A DNA stretch of 64,000 bases from Odoribacter laneus YIT 12061 (GCF_000243215.1 NZ_JH594596.1:989297-1053296), one strand, 5' to 3'; positions 14,606 through 26,391 are shown, numbered from the stretch's first letter. Notes: generated from the sequence alone by a model not told the origin. A program made the numbers and translations.

Positions 14606-15757
14606 TTATACTTTTCTTTTCCGAAGTAAAACACTCAGGTAAATGAAGAGGCAGAGGATCGGTAAGGTAGCGAGCGGGACAGCCGGTTGTAAAAAGAACC
14701 AGGAGGGGACACCTATTATTAACAAAATCTGATAAAGAACGAGATATTTGCGAATGAGGCCGGGTAGTTTTTTCTTTAAAAAGAAAAAAGCGGCAATGAA
14801 ATTGAGCGGGTTTGCCCAGATTAAATTATAATTCGGGGCGGTCATCGGATGTAAGGTGAAATATCCTAAAAATAGCAATAACATACCAATTAATCCCGAA
14901 GTTAAAAAAAGAGGAATGGCGATTATTTTTACTGTTTTTCTGGAAGTAAATTTTTGTAAAATCAATACGATCAATACGCTACAAATGGAAAATACGAAAA
15001 AGGGAGAAAAATACCAGGGATTGAACACAGGGGTATCCGAGGCTTTGAAAACGGTAACGGCCGGTTGGGCCAGGGGTTGCCCCTGATCAGTAGCCGAAGC
15101 TAAGCCTTGCATAAGATAGTCCGGTAAAAACAGGGTCTCCTGAGGAGTGGCCACCCGGGAACCCGATTGACCCAGTATCGTATGAATTCCCCATTTTACC
15201 CAGGGCATACGGCAAAGGTATTCGTCTAACAAATTCCAGAAACTTTTATCTGTTTCCCGGATATGCCATTCTATAGGGGATTTTATACTTTCGCTGATCA
15301 TGTCCCGCACCCGGGTTGAACAATTGTCAAATAAAAAATTGTAAAGATAGGTCCGATTTTCCGGTAGCTGGTTTTTCAACAGATTGTCGAAAAGTTGTTG
15401 TTTGGTTAAGGAATCGAGCTGCAAAGTTTGAGACCAGACACTCCGGTCATCTAAAATATAAAAAGAGATGAAATTTTCATACGAAGTGACGCTCAATTGA
15501 TAGAGAAGGAGTCCCTTAGCATATTTCAGATAGAAATGAGGAGTTCGAAAATCGAAGGTGCCGTAATTGAATACCGCATCTATTTTCTGGTAGGGGTCGG
15601 AGACCCGGATAGCTGTATGTCCGAAGAGGGAATATAATTCTGTTCCAGGCGCGCAAGTTAGGATACTGATTTCAGCCTGGGGAGAGAGTGTAATGGCTGA
15701 GCTTGGAAGACTTATCCACAAAGTCAGGTATAAAATAAAACAACGGAGGATATTCAT
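14606..15757 (-). CDS. DUF4105 / Lnb-type periplasmic domain membrane protein
   Basis: 383 residues. Signal peptide MNILRCFILYLTLWISLPSSA, then a periplasmic DUF4105 domain (about 22-240) with the family's conserved stretches: ILTCAPGTELYSLFGHTAIRV, FNYGTFDF, and YNFLFDNCSTRVRD containing the conserved Asn-Cys-Ser/Thr. The C-terminal 130 residues hold about four membrane helices. Such proteins were linked to lipoprotein N-acyl transfer (Lnb) by fold, with Cys and His as candidate catalytic residues; enzyme activity here is inference. About 100 bp downstream of truA, same strand. Confidence 0.75.
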   Translation of the reverse strand: MNILRCFILYLTLWISLPSSAITLSPQAEISILTCAPGTELYSLFGHTAIRVSDPYQKIDAVFNYGTFDFRTPHFYLKYAKGLLLYQLSVTSYENFISFYILDDRSVWSQTLQLDSLTKQQLFDNLLKNQLPENRTYLYNFLFDNCSTRVRDMISESIKSPIEWHIRETDKSFWNLLDEYLCRMPWVKWGIHTILGQSGSRVATPQETLFLPDYLMQGLASATDQGQPLAQPAVTVFKASDTPVFNPWYFSPFFVFSICSVLIVLILQKFTSRKTVKIIAIPLFLTSGLIGMLLLFLGYFTLHPMTAPNYNLIWANPLNFIAAFFFLKKKLPGLIRKYLVLYQILLIIGVPSWFFLQPAVPLATLPILCLFIYLSVLLRKRKV

Positions 15758-15863
15758 ATAGATGTTGTTTTCAATTTTTAGTTAAAAATATGTCGTCTAT
15801 TCTTCATTCTGACCTCCCGGATGTTTATACTTAAAACCTTATTTTCTGGCTTTTCGGAGGTTT

Positions 15864-16613
15864 CTATATTTTAATTTCTTTGGGATATTTTATGTCCCAT
15901 AAAAAGAGAGCTTTTCCTGGAACAGAATTACCGGCTCGGCAACGGTCCTTGGACTCGATGATATTTTTTAATTCTGCTATTGAAATTTTTCCTTGCCCGA
16001 TCTCCAGCATCGTTCCCACAATAGCCCGTACCATATTGCGTAAAAATCGATCGGCTTGTATCGTAAATACCAACTGTTCTCCGGTGTCCGTCCACTCTGC
16101 TTTCAGAATTTTACAATTATTCGTCTTCGTATCCGTATGTAGTTTTGAAAAACTTGTGAAATCAGTATATTCGAATAAAATACGGCAAGCTTCGTTCATT
16201 TTTTGCAGGTCCGGTAAAGGATAAGTTCGGATAGCATATTCTTCTGTAAAAGGATTTTTGAATTTATTGATAAAATATTTATATGTCCGGGATAAGGCTG
16301 AAAAGCGGGCGTGGGCTTCCGGCTGAACCGGATAAATAGAATATATCGCTATGCTTTTGTCTGTCAGACGATTCATTTTATAAATCGTCTGGCTGATATC
16401 CTGTAGAGACGTGGGTACGTCAAAATGAGCGACAAAAAATGCAGCGTGTACACCTGTATCCGTACGGCCTGCTCCGGTGAGACTGATCTCCTGACGTAAA
16501 AGGGTAGAAAACGCCCGGTTCAGTTCCTGTTGCACAGAGGGAGCATTTGGTTGTATTTGCCAGCCGTTATAAGGGGTACCGTTATATGCTAATTCCGTAA
16601 AATACCTGGGCAT
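15864..16613 (-). CDS. truA: tRNA pseudouridine(38-40) synthase TruA
   Basis: Isomerises uridine to pseudouridine at positions 38-40 of the tRNA anticodon arm. The signature GAGRTDTGVHA with the catalytic Asp is near residue 52; NGWQIQP and the C-terminal FLRNMVRAIVGTMLEIG segment are typical. 249 residues, normal length. The ATG at 16613 (MPRYFTELAYNGTPYNG) is chosen because the longer frame begins with TTG inside a minus-strand -7 box TATCTTTG (16632-16639). DUF4105 gene follows on the same strand. Confidence 0.95.
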   Translation of the reverse strand: MPRYFTELAYNGTPYNGWQIQPNAPSVQQELNRAFSTLLRQEISLTGAGRTDTGVHAAFFVAHFDVPTSLQDISQTIYKMNRLTDKSIAIYSIYPVQPEAHARFSALSRTYKYFINKFKNPFTEEYAIRTYPLPDLQKMNEACRILFEYTDFTSFSKLHTDTKTNNCKILKAEWTDTGEQLVFTIQADRFLRNMVRAIVGTMLEIGQGKISIAELKNIIESKDRCRAGNSVPGKALFLWDIKYPKEIKI

Positions 16614-16878
16614 AAATAAAAAATTACGCTTCAAAGATAGTAAGAAAAAACAATAATTAATGAAGGAAGAAATACGGATTCTTATAAATTGTCAGCATAG
16701 TTTTCAGATACAGTTGTTTAAAGTGATTTGTTTTCCCGGTTTCCGGAAAGATGAATTCCCAAAAGATAAATATTTCTTCGTTAAAAAATTAACTTCGGAA
16801 TTCTGTTAGAAAAAATGTATATAATTTAATATATTTGTATGCAGGATTGTAAAGTCTGAAGAACAAGAATTGGTAAAA

Positions 16879-17580
16879 ATGAGTATTACAGAAAATATAG
16901 AGAAGATTGCGAATACCTTACCTGCACAGGTGTGTTTAATAGCTGTGTCTAAAACAAAACCGATAGAAGATATTGAAGAGGCTTATCGGTGGGGACAACG
17001 GGCCTTTGGGGAAAACAAAGTTCAGGAATTGATCCGGAAGCAGGAAGTGTTGCCGGAGGATATCGAATGGCACCTGATCGGGCATCTACAAACCAATAAA
17101 GTGAAAGAGGTCGTTCCGGTTGTCACGCTGATTCATGCGGTGGACAGCCTGAAGTTACTTTCTGTTATAAACCGAGAAGCCCATAAAATAGGACGGGTAG
17201 TAGACTGTTTACTGCAGTTGCACATTGCGGAGGAGAGCACAAAGTTTGGATTGAGTGAGGCTGAAACGGTTGAACTATTAGAAAGTGAAGCCTATCGGGA
17301 AATGCAAAATATAAGAGTTATCGGTGTAATGGGAATGGCTACCCACACGGAAGAGGAAGGGCAGGTCCGGAACGAGTTTCGCAGGCTTCGGGAAATATAC
17401 GAAAAACTGAAAAGAACTTATTTTCCAACAGAGATTTCCTTCCGGGAAATATCGATGGGGATGTCCGGAGACTATTTGATAGCGGTGGAAGAAGGAAGCA
17501 CAATGGTCCGGATCGGAAGTTCTATTTTCGGAGAAAGAGATTATAATAAACCAGAAGAAACTAATAACCAAAAGAAATAA
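16879..17580 (+). CDS. yggS: YggS/PROSC family PLP-binding protein
   Basis: Pyridoxal-phosphate homeostasis protein with an alanine-racemase-type TIM barrel and no known catalytic activity. PLP lysine is in AVSKTKP (K25 from this start). FGENKVQE, WHLIGHLQTNK, FGL-E, MGM-THT and the phosphate-binding MGMSGDYLIAVEEGSTMVRIGSSIFG are all present. ATG at 16879 is preferred over the TTG at 16870. A -7 box TATATTTG at 16830-16837 fits a promoter. Only 6 bp separate it from the dihydroorotate dehydrogenase-like gene, so the two are probably co-transcribed. Confidence 0.93.
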   Translation: MSITENIEKIANTLPAQVCLIAVSKTKPIEDIEEAYRWGQRAFGENKVQELIRKQEVLPEDIEWHLIGHLQTNKVKEVVPVVTLIHAVDSLKLLSVINREAHKIGRVVDCLLQLHIAEESTKFGLSEAETVELLESEAYREMQNIRVIGVMGMATHTEEEGQVRNEFRRLREIYEKLKRTYFPTEISFREISMGMSGDYLIAVEEGSTMVRIGSSIFGERDYNKPEETNNQKK

Positions 17581-17586
17581 GAAAAT

Positions 17587-18567
17587 ATGACTGATTTAAA
17601 AATAAAATTTGCTGGATTAGAATTAAAGAGTCCGATAATTGCCGGAAGTTGCGGATTGACGGCGGATATCAATAAGTTAAAAGAGATAGAGCGTTTCGGT
17701 GCGGGGGCTGTTATCCTGAAATCTGTATTTGAAGAACAAATTCTGATGGAGACGGAGCGGGTGATGGGGGATGGAAATTATCCGGAGGAAGGGGATTATA
17801 TCCGGAACTATATTCGCGGGCACGCTCTGGGGCAGTATATCGAATTGGTGAAAGCTGCCAAATCTAATTTAAGCATTCCTGTTATTGCCAGTATTAATTG
17901 TCTGAAAAACGGTGAGTGGGTAGATTTTGCTCATCAATTAGAGATGGCTGGGGCGGATGCCATAGAATTGAATGCTTTTATTTTGCCCTTGGATGAATTT
18001 AAGGAAAGCGAAGAAATTGAGAATATGTATTATGACATTATAAAGCATGTCAAATCGCGGATTCGTATACCGGTAATTATGAAGATCAGTCATTATTTTA
18101 CCAATCTCACCACATTTGTAGACAAATTAAAAGCTTATGGAGCGGATGCTGTAACGATATTCAACCGTTTTTATGAACCGGATATCGATATTGAACGGAT
18201 GACAGTAGGGGTGGCCTCCGTATTCAGTATGCCGACGGATTTACGTACCACTTTGAGGTGGACAGGTATTTTGGCCGGAAAGGATCCTCAATTACAGCTG
18301 TCTGCTTCTACCGGAGTACATAGTGGGGAAGCTGTTGTAAAATTGTTGTTGGCGGGTGCAACGACAGTGCAATTATGTTCTGTCCTGTATGAGAGTGGAT
18401 TGTCTGTCATTCAGACCATGAATCATTTCCTTTCTTCCTGGATGGATAGTAAATCTTTTAAAACTGTGGAAGATTTCAGAGGAAAATTGTCGTATGCAAA
18501 CATAGACAATGCGGCTCGTTATGAAAGAGCACAGTTTATGAAATATTTCAGTGACCGGAAAGATTGA
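17587..18567 (+). CDS. Dihydroorotate dehydrogenase-like flavoprotein
   Basis: FMN-binding TIM-barrel protein related to class 1 dihydroorotate dehydrogenase and PreA. N-terminal LKIKFAGLELKSPIIAGSCGLT and C-terminal SASTGVHSGEAVVKLLLAGATTVQLCSVLYESG give the FMN-phosphate site; ASINCLKNGEW and ELNAFILP line the barrel. The usual catalytic Cys/Ser loop of true PyrD is not clear, so the substrate may differ; in Bacteroidales this is a conserved protein beside a separate pyrD. 326 residues. Follows yggS by 6 bp and precedes the transglutaminase by 24 bp. Confidence 0.82.
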   Translation: MTDLKIKFAGLELKSPIIAGSCGLTADINKLKEIERFGAGAVILKSVFEEQILMETERVMGDGNYPEEGDYIRNYIRGHALGQYIELVKAAKSNLSIPVIASINCLKNGEWVDFAHQLEMAGADAIELNAFILPLDEFKESEEIENMYYDIIKHVKSRIRIPVIMKISHYFTNLTTFVDKLKAYGADAVTIFNRFYEPDIDIERMTVGVASVFSMPTDLRTTLRWTGILAGKDPQLQLSASTGVHSGEAVVKLLLAGATTVQLCSVLYESGLSVIQTMNHFLSSWMDSKSFKTVEDFRGKLSYANIDNAARYERAQFMKYFSDRKD

Positions 18568-18591
18568 TCAAGTCCATTCTCTTACTAAATT

Positions 18592-19782
18592 ATGATGAAA
18601 TACTGTATATTTTTTGTTGTGTTGTGTGCCTTTGCCTGTTCCGGGAATAAATACCCGGAGGTTCCGGAGAGGTATCATACGTTATTAAACGAGGCTTTGT
18701 CGAAAGCCGGTGATAATGCGGTAGAATTAAACAAGGCGCTCGATTCCTGTGATGCCCGTTATAAAGAAGGCGTCGCTTTTCTGATTGCTTATATGCCGGA
18801 GCGGGATTTAAAAGAATTGAAGGCTGGTTTTTTGATCAATAATGTGGAATATGCTTACAAAGCCCGGGAGCGTTTTTCCTGGGCGAAGGCATTGCCCGAT
18901 AGTATTTTCCTGAATGAAGTGCTTCCTTACGTTTCATTGAACGAAAACCGGGAAGAATGGCGTCCGGATTTTTACGGTCGTTTTTCTTCTTATGTAGCGA
19001 ATTGTCAGACGATTTGGGAAGCGATAGATTCGGTAAACCGGAACATCCGGGATGAAGTGAGGGTCGATTATAATACCAAGCGGGAGAAACCGGATCAGAG
19101 TCCTTACGAGTCTATGCGTCAGGGAATGGCATCTTGTAGCGGACTTTCTATTTTGTTGACAGATGCTTTCCGGGCTGTGGGTATTCCCGCCCGGGTGGCT
19201 GGTACCCCGAATTGGCACGATAACCGGGGAAATCACAATTGGTGTGAAGTTTGGGTAGACGGACAGTGGTATTTTACAGAATACTATCCCAATGCTCTGA
19301 ATAAAGCCTGGTTTTTTGCGGATGCGGGTAAGGCTGTAAAGGGGGACGAGCAACATGCCATCTATGCTTCCTCTTTTAAACCGGCGGATACTTATTTCCC
19401 TTTGGTGTGGGACGAAAACATCCGTTATGTGCATGCAGAGAATGTGACAGACCGCTATGTGGACTTATATAAAGCGTATGAATCGACAATAAAAGCTGAC
19501 GGAAGACACATTCCCGTGAAAGTGATGATGTTCCGTACAGAGCAATGTATGCAAAATTCAGATGACCGGATGGCTGCCAATGTAGATGTTTTTTGTGGTC
19601 GGGAGCAGATGGGAGGAGGGCGTACTGCCGGGTCTACTCAGGATATGAATGATGCGCTGGAATTTTTACTGGAGAAGAATAAGACTTATACTTTTAAATA
19701 TACGGATGAAAAAGGAAGAGAAAAGTTAGCGGATGTGAAGGTAAAAGAGGAACCCCTAACCGTAAAACTATATATGCAATGA
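18592..19782 (+). CDS. Transglutaminase-like lipoprotein
   Basis: Exported protein with a papain-fold transglutaminase core. Signal MMKYCIFFVVLCAFAC, lipobox FAC/S. Catalytic residues are visible: Cys in GMASCSGLSILLTDAFRAVG (about residue 183), His in NRGNHNWCEVW (about 220) and the acidic partner in WYFTEYYPN (about 237). The C-terminal 100 residues probably form an Ig-like domain. May act on cell-surface or wall peptides. The stop overlaps the start of the next gene by four bases (ATGA), indicating translational coupling. Confidence 0.82.
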   Translation: MMKYCIFFVVLCAFACSGNKYPEVPERYHTLLNEALSKAGDNAVELNKALDSCDARYKEGVAFLIAYMPERDLKELKAGFLINNVEYAYKARERFSWAKALPDSIFLNEVLPYVSLNENREEWRPDFYGRFSSYVANCQTIWEAIDSVNRNIRDEVRVDYNTKREKPDQSPYESMRQGMASCSGLSILLTDAFRAVGIPARVAGTPNWHDNRGNHNWCEVWVDGQWYFTEYYPNALNKAWFFADAGKAVKGDEQHAIYASSFKPADTYFPLVWDENIRYVHAENVTDRYVDLYKAYESTIKADGRHIPVKVMMFRTEQCMQNSDDRMAANVDVFCGREQMGGGRTAGSTQDMNDALEFLLEKNKTYTFKYTDEKGREKLADVKVKEEPLTVKLYMQ

Positions 19783-21305
19783 TAAAAATAATCTTATTTA
19801 TTTTATTTTTAGGGTATAGTATAACAGGCATCTATGCTCAGGAGATCACGCATACTGTGGTCCCCATCGGGAAGAATTATACGACAGGAAAAATAGTAGA
19901 AGGTCAAAAAATTGTCTTTCCTCAAGAGGTGTATCGGTTTGAAATCGATAGCGTAACGGAATATTGGTCGGTACAATTACGATCTCTTCGAAAATCCGGA
20001 GAAGGGTATGCTGTTAAAGGAGAGCTCCTTTCCTATCAGCCTTTTAAAAAGCAGGTGATATGGAACAATCAGATTTCATACAAGGGGGAAAGATTATTCT
20101 ATAATTTCCCATACATTCTTCATCCCAATGGCAGCACGACAGTTTGTTACAACGGGCAGGACGGAGGAATGATATGGGAAGTGAAGGGGAGAGTTGTAGG
20201 GATATATAATTCTGTTGGTTTGTTGGCGAGAGGGGATGGGGCTGGAAAGAGGATAGCGGGTATTGATTTAGCTACGGGAAAAAGAATATGGAGTAGAAAA
20301 GTAAATGTTTCTACGGGAGTGGATGTGTATGGGCTTAATGATTCTGTTCTTGTTGTGAGAGGCATGGGGTTACATCAGATAAACTTACGGACGGGTCAGG
20401 GTTGGGATTATAAAGCGAATACCGGAGAGGGGGATATAGGCAGGGGAATAGCCTGGGGAGGAAGTATCTTTACACTGGGTATTTTTGCAACCATAGCTAT
20501 CATGAGTGATGACGAAAAATATATAAAAAATGTTGCTTCTGGTTTATTGTTTGAAGACGATGATATTTATTGGGCGGGAAAAGATCGGATTGTGCGTTTG
20601 AAAAAAGACGGAAAAGTAGTGTGGGAAAAACCTTTACCCCAATCTTCTGTAAGTCGTTCCAGTTTGATTTTACAGGATTCTTTATTATACATGCTCAATT
20701 ACGGAGAGACAGAAAAAGGGAAAGAAACGACTAGTTATGGGAATCCTTTTGTGGCAGCCTACAATAAAGATGATGGCAGGCAGTTGTTTTGTAATGTCGT
20801 ATTCGATAAGGATGAAAAAATGAAGGATTATAGTCTTTCCGGTGCTTCTGTATGGATAGCCAATACCAATAAACTGATAAAATATACCATGCAGGATGGG
20901 TTGCCTGCGGAGAAGGTTTACAAACGTACGTCTTCCGAAAATTTCGATGCTTTTGTAGAGAAAGGGGTATATCGTAAGCGTGCAGATGATCTGTTTTATG
21001 ATTGGGTACAGGCGATACCTCAATATAAGATAGTCCGGACAGATAGTTTGAAATATCTGGTTTTTGATGGAGATGTGAATTTGATAAAAACAGAAGACGG
21101 CAAAGCTATGTATACGGAATACCGTAACTGGAAAGGATATCGTTTTTTATACGGACAAGGGCAAACTTATATTATCGATAAAGAAAATAAACCTGTTGCG
21201 ATTTTAAATGTTTCTCCGCAATCTGTTCTTGTCAAGAACAGACTCTATGAAAAGTATAAAAATTTAGTGATAACAGTGGATTTAAACCAGTTGGGGCTTA
21301 ATTAA
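19779..21305 (+). CDS. Secreted PQQ-like beta-propeller protein
   Basis: 508 residues with signal peptide MIKIILFILFLGYSITGIYA ending at AQ. The mature protein shows repeated propeller blades of the PQQ/quinoprotein type: GGMIWEVKGR, GIDLATGKRIWSRKV, LKKDGKVVWEKPLP. No dehydrogenase residues can be assigned, so it is likely a scaffold or binding protein. A hydrophobic stretch near 235 (GGSIFTLGIFATIAIM) could be a membrane segment. Coupled to the transglutaminase upstream. Confidence 0.7.
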   Translation: MIKIILFILFLGYSITGIYAQEITHTVVPIGKNYTTGKIVEGQKIVFPQEVYRFEIDSVTEYWSVQLRSLRKSGEGYAVKGELLSYQPFKKQVIWNNQISYKGERLFYNFPYILHPNGSTTVCYNGQDGGMIWEVKGRVVGIYNSVGLLARGDGAGKRIAGIDLATGKRIWSRKVNVSTGVDVYGLNDSVLVVRGMGLHQINLRTGQGWDYKANTGEGDIGRGIAWGGSIFTLGIFATIAIMSDDEKYIKNVASGLLFEDDDIYWAGKDRIVRLKKDGKVVWEKPLPQSSVSRSSLILQDSLLYMLNYGETEKGKETTSYGNPFVAAYNKDDGRQLFCNVVFDKDEKMKDYSLSGASVWIANTNKLIKYTMQDGLPAEKVYKRTSSENFDAFVEKGVYRKRADDLFYDWVQAIPQYKIVRTDSLKYLVFDGDVNLIKTEDGKAMYTEYRNWKGYRFLYGQGQTYIIDKENKPVAILNVSPQSVLVKNRLYEKYKNLVITVDLNQLGLN

Positions 21306-21311
21306 CCAGAA

Positions 21312-22211
21312 GTGATTCAGACTTTAAAAAATTGGATGCTCCCGATCGCCATGTTGACGGGAGCATTATTTCATGTTTATATCGAGGTGTTGTCTTTTCT
21401 GACGCCCACCTTGATATTTTGTATGTTATTCCTGACCTTTTGTAAAATATCTCCCCGGAATATGAAATTTTCCGGGTTGCATATCTGGCTGATTTTGATT
21501 CAGTTGGCTGGAAGTTTGTTATTATACGGTTTGATTGCTCCTTTTAACGAGGAAGTGGCAGAGGGAATTCTAATATGCGTAGTTGCCCCGACGGCAACTG
21601 CTGCTGCCGTCATTACGGGAATGCTGGGAGGAAATGTGGCTTTTTTGGCGAGTTTTGTTTTTCTCAGTAATGTTACTGTGGCATTGACTGCTCCGGTTAT
21701 TTTTTCGTTTTTGGGAACGAACCGGGATTTATCTTTCTGGGATTCTTTCGGTTATATTTGTCGGCAGGTCGTTCCTTTGCTGATATTGCCTTTATTGGGA
21801 GCTTGGGCCGTTCAATATATTCTTCCCCGGCTTCATCGATGGTTATTATCGGTGCAGATAGTGGCTTTTTATATGTGGTCGCTAGCTCTGACGATAGTAA
21901 CCGGTCGCACCGTCAGTTTTTTATTGGTTCAGGAAAATCCTCATTATTGGACAGAAGGCATTCTGGCTTTTTTAGCTTTGATTGTTTGTGTTTTTCAATT
22001 CTGGTTGGGGCGGCGTTTGGGACGGCTTTATGGAAATACGATTGCTGGCGGACAGGGATTAGGACAGAAAAACACTATTTTGGCGATCTGGATGGCTCAG
22101 CTTTATTTATGTCCGGCTGCTGCAGTCGGTCCCGCAGCCTATGTATTGTGGCAAAATATAATCAATAGCTATCAGATATGGAAAAAGAGAAAGAAGGACG
22201 TGAAATGTTAA
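21312..22211 (+). CDS. BASS-family (SBF-like) transporter
   Basis: 299-residue membrane protein with about nine hydrophobic helices, in the bile-acid:sodium symporter / ACR3-like fold family. The signature region VVAPTATAAAVITGMLGGNVAF (about 94-115) and the later VGPAAYVLWQNIINSY fit the crossing helices of that fold. The substrate cannot be named. The start is GTG at 21312, six bases after the previous stop; first ATG is at 21336. Likely the last gene of the yggS operon. Confidence 0.7.
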   Translation: MIQTLKNWMLPIAMLTGALFHVYIEVLSFLTPTLIFCMLFLTFCKISPRNMKFSGLHIWLILIQLAGSLLLYGLIAPFNEEVAEGILICVVAPTATAAAVITGMLGGNVAFLASFVFLSNVTVALTAPVIFSFLGTNRDLSFWDSFGYICRQVVPLLILPLLGAWAVQYILPRLHRWLLSVQIVAFYMWSLALTIVTGRTVSFLLVQENPHYWTEGILAFLALIVCVFQFWLGRRLGRLYGNTIAGGQGLGQKNTILAIWMAQLYLCPAAAVGPAAYVLWQNIINSYQIWKKRKKDVKC

Positions 22212-22589
22212 ATAATATTCCTGAAAAGGAAACTTTTTTATTCATACTATAGAACAATTGTCTTTTTAATATACGATAAACGGAAACGATAAGCTTATGG
22301 CAGAACTGAATGTTTCTGCTGATCGTTTTATTGTAGAAAACCATTGTACAATATTTTGTAAATCAGTTAATTACAGATAATTCGAAAGGATTATCTTTGT
22401 AAGGGGAAAGAAAAAAGGTTAAACATCAGAGAGAAGCCTATGGTTTTTCTAATTTCCTGTCAGGTTTTTCTGTAAATATTTAAAATCTTGAGAAATGGTG
22501 TTATATGCTCAGACTTAAAGTTTCGTTTCCTACGTCATTTTATACAAAACAGTTTTAAGGTGCAAAAATTGAATTTCGGATTCTATTAT
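22212..22589. other. Intergenic gap of 378 bp with an orphan promoter
   Basis: No gene. A clear -7 box TATCTTTG at 22392-22399 points to the right, but only the 3' end of the thiamine gene (opposite strand) lies ahead, so a short antisense or untranslated transcript is conceivable. Confidence 0.4.
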
Positions 22590-24548
22590 TTATATACTTT
22601 CCAGTTCTTTTCGGATTTCCCGAACTTTTTGTTTTATATCCGGACTGTTTTTGATCAGCCCGGAGAGCGCTATTCCTTGTATTCCCGTTTGCAGAAGTGG
22701 AATAAAATCGGCATCCTGAATACCGCCGATCGCAAATACAGGTATGGAAATTCCTTCCCGGGACATAGAATGCAGGATTTTCTGGTAGCCCTCTACCCCC
22801 AGGACAGGACTTAATTTCTGCTTGGTCGTCGTATATCGGAAAGGTCCTAAACCGATATAATCGACTTTTTGAATTGCTCGTAAACGGATATCTTCCATCG
22901 TATTACAGGTTGCTCCGATAATTTTATCGGGACCTAAAATCTTCCGGGCTTCTTCCGGATTCATATCTTCCAAACCCAGGTGTACCCCGTCGGCATCCAG
23001 TTGGCGGGCTATTTCCACCTGATCGTTTACAATGAACAGAGCGTTGTAATACCGGCATATTTCTTTAATAAGCCGGCCTGTTTGCAAAATCTCCGCCTTG
23101 CTGTTTTTTTTCATGCGTAGCTGTATCCAGCGAACTCCTCCCTGACAGACGGCTTCTACCTGTTCACCGATTGTCCAGCCTTCTTTATAGTCTGTAATAT
23201 ATTGCAGGCGGAGGGTGGAGGGGAGAGGAATATTTTTTAGCGGGACCGGCAGATGATAGCCTAATAAACTATCGTTTGAATCCATAAAACGGGAAACATA
23301 AACCTGTGCTTTCCGGCAGGCTTCTACTAAAGAGATTCCTCTCGCCAGATAAGCAGTAATTGCTGCCGACAATATACAACCGGTCCCATGTTTTTGATAA
23401 ATACTCCTTTCTACCGGAAAACAATGCAGGGTGTCGGGACCAATTAAGCGGTCCACGGAAATTTCTTCGGCATTATGTCCTCCTTTCCATAACAAATGAA
23501 ATTGGTATTTTTTACATAGTTTCTGTAAGTCTGAAATACAAAGATTTTCTCCAAATAATTGATGTAACTCCTCGGTATTGGGCGTGATTAAAAAGAGTTG
23601 CCGTAAAAAATGATCCGGTAAAGAAAGCGAAGTATGGAAGGTAAATCCCGAAGACGTGCGGAGGATAGGATCCCATATAATTTTTATATCCGGAACTTTT
23701 TGAGTGAGATAACGGGTAAGGGAAAAAAGAATTTCTTGATCGGGTAATAAACCTATCTTTATAAAAGAAGGAATAGCGTAGCGGAATTGTAGTTCCAATT
23801 GGCGGATGATTTCCTCCAGACAAAAATTTTTTGTTGCCAGGTATTCTTTTTCATTTTGAAAGGTCAGTGCGGATAAAATGCCGCGACCGTAAACACTGCA
23901 ACTTTCGAATGTTTTCAGGTCGGCTGTTATGCCGGCTCCTCCTGAAGGATCAAATCCGGCGATGCTGAATACAGTGGGAGTTTTCAAATCTCTGAAACGC
24001 ATGACGGCTTCCTGCGGACGTTCCCAAATATAGCCTAGTACAGCTACTCCCGCGAAGCCTGCCCTTTGGCAGAGTCTTATTTTGTCCGGAGTAATGCCTC
24101 CCAATGCTATGACGGGTAAAGGAAGTTTTGCTTCTGTTATCTCCGGTAGCTCCCGGAAAGGTGAATAATAATCCGGTTTTGAAAGACTATCGAAAACCGG
24201 ACTTAGAAAGCAGTAAGTCACTGTAGCGGGTAAAGTTTTTATTTCTGCTACTGTGTGACAGGAAATGCTGATATGGGAAAAATTCTCGTACATTCCTATT
24301 TTATCTCTTTGAGTGGACTTTAGATGTATCCCTCGTAAATGGTATATTGCCACTAATTCATAGAAATCATGGAGGACAATCCGGTTTCGGTAGCAAGGCC
24401 GGATTTTCTGAATAAAGTTTTCAAAAACAGTCCGGTCGGCTCCGGGTTTGCGAAGGTGAAGCAAATCCAGTCCGTAATCGAATAAAAGATTACAAATGGT
24501 TGTTTCTTCGGAGATAAAAAAAGGAGAAGTAATAAGAATTGTCAGCAT
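22590..24548 (-). CDS. Three-domain thiamine protein: TenI-like, ThiD, ThiE
   Basis: One uninterrupted 652-codon frame. Residues 1-190 are a TenI/ThiE-like TIM barrel (LHLRKPGADR, RIVLHDFYELV, PVIALGGITPDKI, GVAVLGYIW). Residues about 195-440 are HMP-phosphate kinase ThiD (IAGFDPSGGAGITADLKTF, WDPILRTSSG, ITPNTEEL, KHGTGCILSAAI). Residues about 450-652 are thiamine-phosphate synthase ThiE (YITDYKEG, IQLRMK, FIVNDQVEIA, DGVHLGLEDM, IIGATCNT, YIGLGPF, VFAIGGI). The fusion would phosphorylate HMP-P and join it to thiazole phosphate. It follows thiC by 46 bp under the same TPP riboswitch. No thiG, thiH or thiS is in the window. Confidence 0.9.
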   Translation of the reverse strand: MLTILITSPFFISEETTICNLLFDYGLDLLHLRKPGADRTVFENFIQKIRPCYRNRIVLHDFYELVAIYHLRGIHLKSTQRDKIGMYENFSHISISCHTVAEIKTLPATVTYCFLSPVFDSLSKPDYYSPFRELPEITEAKLPLPVIALGGITPDKIRLCQRAGFAGVAVLGYIWERPQEAVMRFRDLKTPTVFSIAGFDPSGGAGITADLKTFESCSVYGRGILSALTFQNEKEYLATKNFCLEEIIRQLELQFRYAIPSFIKIGLLPDQEILFSLTRYLTQKVPDIKIIWDPILRTSSGFTFHTSLSLPDHFLRQLFLITPNTEELHQLFGENLCISDLQKLCKKYQFHLLWKGGHNAEEISVDRLIGPDTLHCFPVERSIYQKHGTGCILSAAITAYLARGISLVEACRKAQVYVSRFMDSNDSLLGYHLPVPLKNIPLPSTLRLQYITDYKEGWTIGEQVEAVCQGGVRWIQLRMKKNSKAEILQTGRLIKEICRYYNALFIVNDQVEIARQLDADGVHLGLEDMNPEEARKILGPDKIIGATCNTMEDIRLRAIQKVDYIGLGPFRYTTTKQKLSPVLGVEGYQKILHSMSREGISIPVFAIGGIQDADFIPLLQTGIQGIALSGLIKNSPDIKQKVREIRKELESI

Positions 24549-24594
24549 AACACGGTTAAAAGGACATTTATATTTTAAACTATCTGAAGACGGA

Positions 24595-26391
<1,797 letters not shown>

